In this document: in pieces, positions 59,615-64,000 of the stretch
How positions within the stretch are numbered: the stretch's first letter is position 1
Layout of the letters: each line of letters starts with the position of its first letter
Assembly: GCF_963675165.1 (NCBI RefSeq)
Contig: NC_087386.1
Span: forward strand, 5,090,169-5,154,168
Reading direction: 5' to 3'
DNA: 64,000 nt
From: Halichondria panicea
Taxonomy: Eukaryota > Porifera > Demospongiae > Suberitida > Halichondriidae
Notes under the pieces: model-generated
The model's input: the letters and a program-made list of their open reading frames with translations, nothing else
Database searches by the model: none
What the model was told of the DNA's origin: nothing
Program-made: the position numbers and the translations under genes

Positions 59615-60531
59615 ATTAGTCAGTGTGTATCCACACTTCATGTACGTCTGTCAGCTCATCAAAAGGGAATGTCTCAATCGGAGAAACTTTCCTTCTGTGC
59701 TCCGGTTCATCCTCTAAAACTTTCAGTGCAGTAGGGAGAATATCATATTGTGGGTCATCTTTTTCCCTTCCTCAATTCTCGATTGATATAACTGAGAGCT
59801 GTTCTTAGATTTAGATTTCTTGCTGGCTGGAATTGTTATAAGAGTACACCATAAGCCCGAACAGTTGTGTTTGGCTTGCGTTTAGGGATATCATAGGTGG
59901 AGTCTGTTCTGGCTGGTTTGAAGTGGTGGGGATGGTGGTACCGTTTGAAACAGCTTCCTCAAGAACATGTGCTAACCTGTGATAAGAACAAGACGGAATG
60001 ATTACTGCGCAAACTGGACTCCGCTGATAGAATATATTCATGTACATGTACATTCATGCTTGTATCAAGTAATATTCACATACGCTGATGGGATGAAGCA
60101 AAACCCGTCAGCTGAAAGTTGACACCAGTAAATTACCACTGTCTGAAGAATTGATGATACTAGTTTACAAAGAGTTCATTGATTGTAGTGCTAAAAAAGT
60201 GCAATTTGGGCGAACGTATAGAATTTTCATACCTTCAGAGATATTCTCGACCACAGATTCGATGATTCTGTATCACTTTACTGTTGCTTTTTTGAATTGT
60301 TGTGACTATCACGTGGAGCAACTACTCCACATGTTAAAACAGCAGTACCACCTTCTGACACACGACAGTCACTGTTGTTGCCAGGTACTCTCTGATACCA
60401 GTAACAGCATCACTCTGAATGAATGATTAGCTTTAGCTTATTACATATTTCACCTGGCAGTTCTGAGCAGAGATAATTATTATAAAGACTGCATGCCAAA
60501 CTCATCCTGCTCCGTGCAGCTGCCATAGTTC
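59615..60531 (-). pseudogene. Fused type B pseudogene, second copy
   Basis: Same tail-to-Ig fusion as 42508-43674: type B tail end, VLEEAVSNGTT, then SPVCAV, FCFIPSAY-like and RVPGNNSDC segments, and a signal-like start (about 60447-60527). It lacks the MITE found in its sister. Frameshifts throughout. Confidence 0.8.
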
Positions 60532-60811
60532 TCAGTGCAAATGATAAGTATAATCCCTCTTACACATTGTTTATTTTTGAATACCGCTTTGAAGTGTGTA
60601 AGTCAACATTGTATAATGTGGCTATGTACACACAAAAACTCTGCACGGATCTTTTTTGCACTCGAAAGTTACAATTACATGCATGCAGTGACAGAGAAAG
60701 CTGTCTTAATCCACTATTCATGCTACACAATACATTATACACACAATTATTGTTGCATGTAACAAACGGTGTCTCTATTTGCAACATTGTATACAAGGGT
60801 TGCATGATCAA

Positions 60812-62840
60812 TTAGTCAGTGTGTATCCACACTTCATGTACGTCTGTCAGCTCATAAAAAGGAAATGTCTGAATCTGAGTAGCTTCTCTTCTGTGCTCCG
60901 CTTCATCTTCTAACACTTTCGGTGCAGTAGGGAGAATATTGTATTGTGGGTCATCGAATACCCTCTCTTTGCTTTCCTCAATTATTGATTGATGTAAGGG
61001 CTGATCTTGGATTTTGATGTTTTGCTGGCTGGAATCATTGTAATTGAGTACACCATAAGCTGGAACAGATTTGTGTTTAGGGATAGGTGGAGTCTGTTCT
61101 GTCTGGTTTGAAGTGGTGGGGAAGGTGGTACCGCTTGAAACAGCTTCCTCCAGAACATGATACTCACAGCTATCAGATGATTCATTTGCCAGTGTATTCT
61201 GTCGCTGAGCTGACTTTACTACTCTGCTGCCAAGATTTTCATATTGGTTGCCTTGAGATGTTTCTTCGACAGAGTTTCTCATCAATGTCAACGTGTGTGC
61301 ATGTGTTCTGCTGTAGCAATGATCCTCTGTGGAGCCCTCGCTGGTAACAGCTTTAATGGTGTCAGCATTGCTAACAAGAGAGTGATCAAGAACATTGTAT
61401 TGATTCTGGGATGAACGGCTAGTGGAAAAGCTATTGAGTGGTTGTTTTGACAGTTTATTATCACAAACATCTTCATAGTATTGTGAGCTTTCAATTTGCA
61501 GCTGCTGTTTCGTATTGACAGCGGTTTTGTCTTTGTCTTGACTCACAGCCAAAACCGTTTCATACGTGTGTGGTTCGCCCTGATCTCCTTCTAGGTCAGT
61601 TGTTTGGAGGGCATTGGTTTTTTCTTGATGCTCCAGCTCATTGTACTCATGATCTAGTGTTCTTTCACGATTACTGACTGGCTCTTCAGCAGTATGTTCA
61701 TCAGGTCGTGGGTTTTCCACGTCTTCGTACTGGTGGGCTTTCCTTCTTTTGAGACCCACAACTTGAGCATTAGATCTATCTGAGGTATGATCCATTTCAG
61801 TTTGAGCCACATACTGCACAGCTGCAATGTAAGAGTGAATTATAAAAAAAGTGTATAATTATTATGCTACAGTTCCTAGTGACAGGGATTGTGTGGTGCT
61901 AAGTTAATTAATTTTAACAAGTTGTGGGTTCCCGCTACAAAAGGTAGTTTTACAAGCACCTAAGACCACAACAATGAGATCAACAATGTGCTTTTATAAA
62001 GGTGCTTCTCCAAATCCATTCACCTTTTTTTTTAGTTTTCTTTCTCCAGCATATACAGATTCCAGCACAGCAGATCAGAATGATCATCAGTATGAGTGTG
62101 AACCCTCCAGCTGGCACCGTCACTCCAAGACAGGCTGCAAATCCTAAGTTTGTTACATTTAACTCACCACGACATAGTTCTAGTTGAGTGGGTGTTGCTG
62201 ACGGAGTCATAACAGGAGATATTGGCGTTACGATTGATGACATGGTCTGTAGTGAAGGAGTTGGTGTAACTTGACAAGACGAAGAATTGTCTACTACTGC
62301 GCAAACTGGACTCCGTTGATAATTAACACTTGAACAACCATTTCCATTCAAGCTTGTATTGACAGTAATATTCACATATGCTGATGGGATGAAGCAAAAC
62401 CCGTCAGCTGAGATTTGACAAAAGTAAATACCACTGTTTGAAGAATTGATGCCATGAATAGTTAGTACATAATTGTCTCGAAAGAGTCCATTGATTGGAG
62501 AGTTAGAAGAACTAAGTGCAATTTGGGCGTACATCATAGAACTTTCATACCTATCAGAGATATCCTCGACTATAGATTCAATAATTCTGTACCACTTTAA
62601 TGTCGCCATTGAATTGTTGTTACTATCACGTGGAGCATATACTTCACATTTTAAGACAGCAGTACCACCTTCTGACACATAACAGTCACTGTTGTTGCCG
62701 GGTACTGTCTGATACCAGTAACAGCATCGCTCTGTAACCAAAACTCAATGCATTACTTTTGTAGTCTAACAATAAATGTTACCTGAACAGTTCTGTCCCA
62801 TTGATGAGGGTACAAGTAGCACTAGCAGGAACAACAACAT
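60812..62840 (-). CDS. Type B Ig receptor, member 9 (long ITIM-like tail), intact
   Basis: Seen: exons 62783-62840 (signal, MLLFLLVLLVPSSMG), 62024-62731 (Ig V-type: AVLKCEVYAP, LKWYR, NSGIYFC; then FCFIPSAY, GCSS, PVCAV; stalk; helix GFTLILMIILICCAGICICW and RKKTKKK) and 60812-61821 (tail). All joins are phase 1 and the frame is open to the stop at 60812. The tail has YEDV, YNEL, YETV, YEDV, YNVL, YENL, YHVL, YGVL and YNIL plus TPPIPKHK. YENL also fits the Grb2-type pYxN pattern. Cysteines at the inner face of the helix could be acylated. The best complete example of the long-tail type; likely expressed at the cell surface. Confidence 0.85.
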
Positions 62841-64000
62841 TATTTTACTCACAGCTATGCTAATATTATCGGCTTGGCAGTGAGCCTCGGTAGTATCTTT
62901 AAATGTGAGTATCTATTGGTTCCTTTGGTAAAGTCCAGGTCCATAGCTAATATAGAACATACCGAAAGACATCATTCCTATAATCATAACAGCATATCTT
63001 AGTCAAAACAAACAGCTTATACTCACTGTAACTTATTAAGAAAACATGCATCACATTGACATACTCAACACACTTACCTGGTACATACATAGTGAGGCTA
63101 CTGCAATCTTTTATAGTAATGGAGACTGTGTTATTTAGTTTGCATGATTGTGCAAAACACAAATAGCTTCACAACGTATAAAATGTTTGCAGTACTGTTT
63201 CAGTTTCACTATGCACAGGCATGCATAAGCACTGTTACAGTAAACTGTACACAAAATGTTAGTAATAACAGGTGGTGAGAACTATCTATTTCTGCAAGGT
63301 ACACACATAATTTAGAACTGGCAACATGGTCATCTTTAATAGTTTGGTTAAAACTCCAGTCTTTGTGATCCAGCTGATGACAGACTACACAGGGGGTGCT
63401 CTCATTACAGGGGAGCATGTGAATTAATTGGTAAGACAGGGATATAGCTTGCTCCCCTCCCCCCCACACACACAGGCACCCTCCCTCTGGATTACAAACG
63501 TATTGGAGCTTGGCATAATTGTTACGGTAAGCAACGAAGTCTCTACTGTTAAAATGCATTTCTACCACAGCGTCGTGATCCTTACAATCAGTATGCTAGC
63601 ACCTTCACTTTGTGAGACGTAGCTGATCCTACTACATGCAAAGTAAGGGAGGTTTCTACTTGGCCATGCATGCAGGGACATACGCGTAGTTTGCCCAGTG
63701 CCTTGCTTCCACACTGACACCCTCCCTCTACTAGATCATGTATAAAGACAGAATTTAACAAGCATGAGCAAGCAGAGAACATCGTAATAAGCTGTCACTA
63801 TTATGCTGTCAAATTTTTTACTTAGTTTTTGCATTTGTTGCGGAATATCATCACCATAGTTTTGTACACTGTAATTCCTCTATATAGGAGTATAATTACT
63901 TCACACTTTACAGAACACATGCATTCAATGTATATCCCAGAACATCAGCTAATTCAGTGAACAATACGTTATGTGAAAGGAGAGAGTTTTCTGAAATGTA
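62841..64000. repeat. Upstream flank of member 9 and right window end
   Basis: Conserved array flank (GCACTGTTACAGTAAACTG near 63228; the ACATAGCTTGCTCCCC-type stretch near 63440), followed from about 63770 by the downstream-flank type (ACTTAGTTTTTGCATTTG, TTTTGTACACTGTAATTCCT). Another array unit therefore probably lies just right of the window. No gene inside. Confidence 0.55.

Noticed and set aside
1..64000. tRNA or rRNA genes
   Set aside because: No cloverleaf with an intact TTCRA-type loop and no ribosomal core sequences were noticed by eye; a covariance search would be decisive.

Overview
The window looks like nuclear DNA of an early-branching animal, most likely a demosponge (moderate confidence). 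The grounds are: GT-AG genes with many short introns; a receptor tyrosine kinase whose extracellular part I cannot match to a known domain; a sushi/Ig receptor; TKL-type kinases fused to ankyrin repeats; AT-rich intergenic DNA; and dense short DNA transposons. No prokaryotic features, rRNA, tRNA or CRISPR were seen.

Layout. 1-3.3 kb: 3' part of a plus-strand sushi-Ig transmembrane receptor. 4.3-7.8 kb: minus-strand relics of an Ig-receptor family. 8.1-9.7 kb: plus-strand fragments of a GT25 collagen-type galactosyltransferase and of an ACBD6-like ankyrin protein. 9.9-16.9 kb: minus-strand kinase-ankyrin gene (copy 1). 17.1-19.3 kb: plus-strand broken FATP-type acyl-CoA synthetase and a second ACBD6-like ankyrin tail. 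19.5-22.9 kb: minus-strand kinase-ankyrin gene (copy 2). 23.0-28.0 kb: a nest of transposons that appears to have been inserted as a block, because the matching site upstream of kinase copy 1 is empty. 28.9-32.6 kb: complete plus-strand receptor tyrosine kinase, followed by a remnant of a duplicated ectodomain. 34-62.9 kb: a minus-strand tandem array of single-Ig (V-type) transmembrane receptors, interrupted by transposons.

The Ig array is the most interesting part. Each gene has a signal-peptide exon, one exon for Ig domain plus stalk plus membrane segment, and one cytoplasmic exon. Two membrane/tail types occur. Type A has a short tail of about 66 residues with closely spaced tyrosine motifs that resemble an ITAM. 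Type B has a tail of about 330-350 residues with eight or nine YxxL/V/I motifs and a proline-rich SH3-type site. A five-member block (B, A, A, broken B, B) at 34.7-46.1 kb recurs in the same order at 49.1-62.8 kb. Only a few members look intact (34.7-36.7 kb, 40.9-42.1 kb, 60.8-62.8 kb); the others carry frameshifts, nonsense codons or deletions. This birth-and-death pattern, with paired short and long signalling tails, resembles animal allorecognition and paired immune receptor loci. Function is inferred only from architecture.

The paralogous duplications give empty sites for many transposon insertions. At least three non-autonomous groups are resolved with target duplications: two with 9-bp duplications, hAT-like elements, a TTAA piggyBac-like element and TA-flanked elements.
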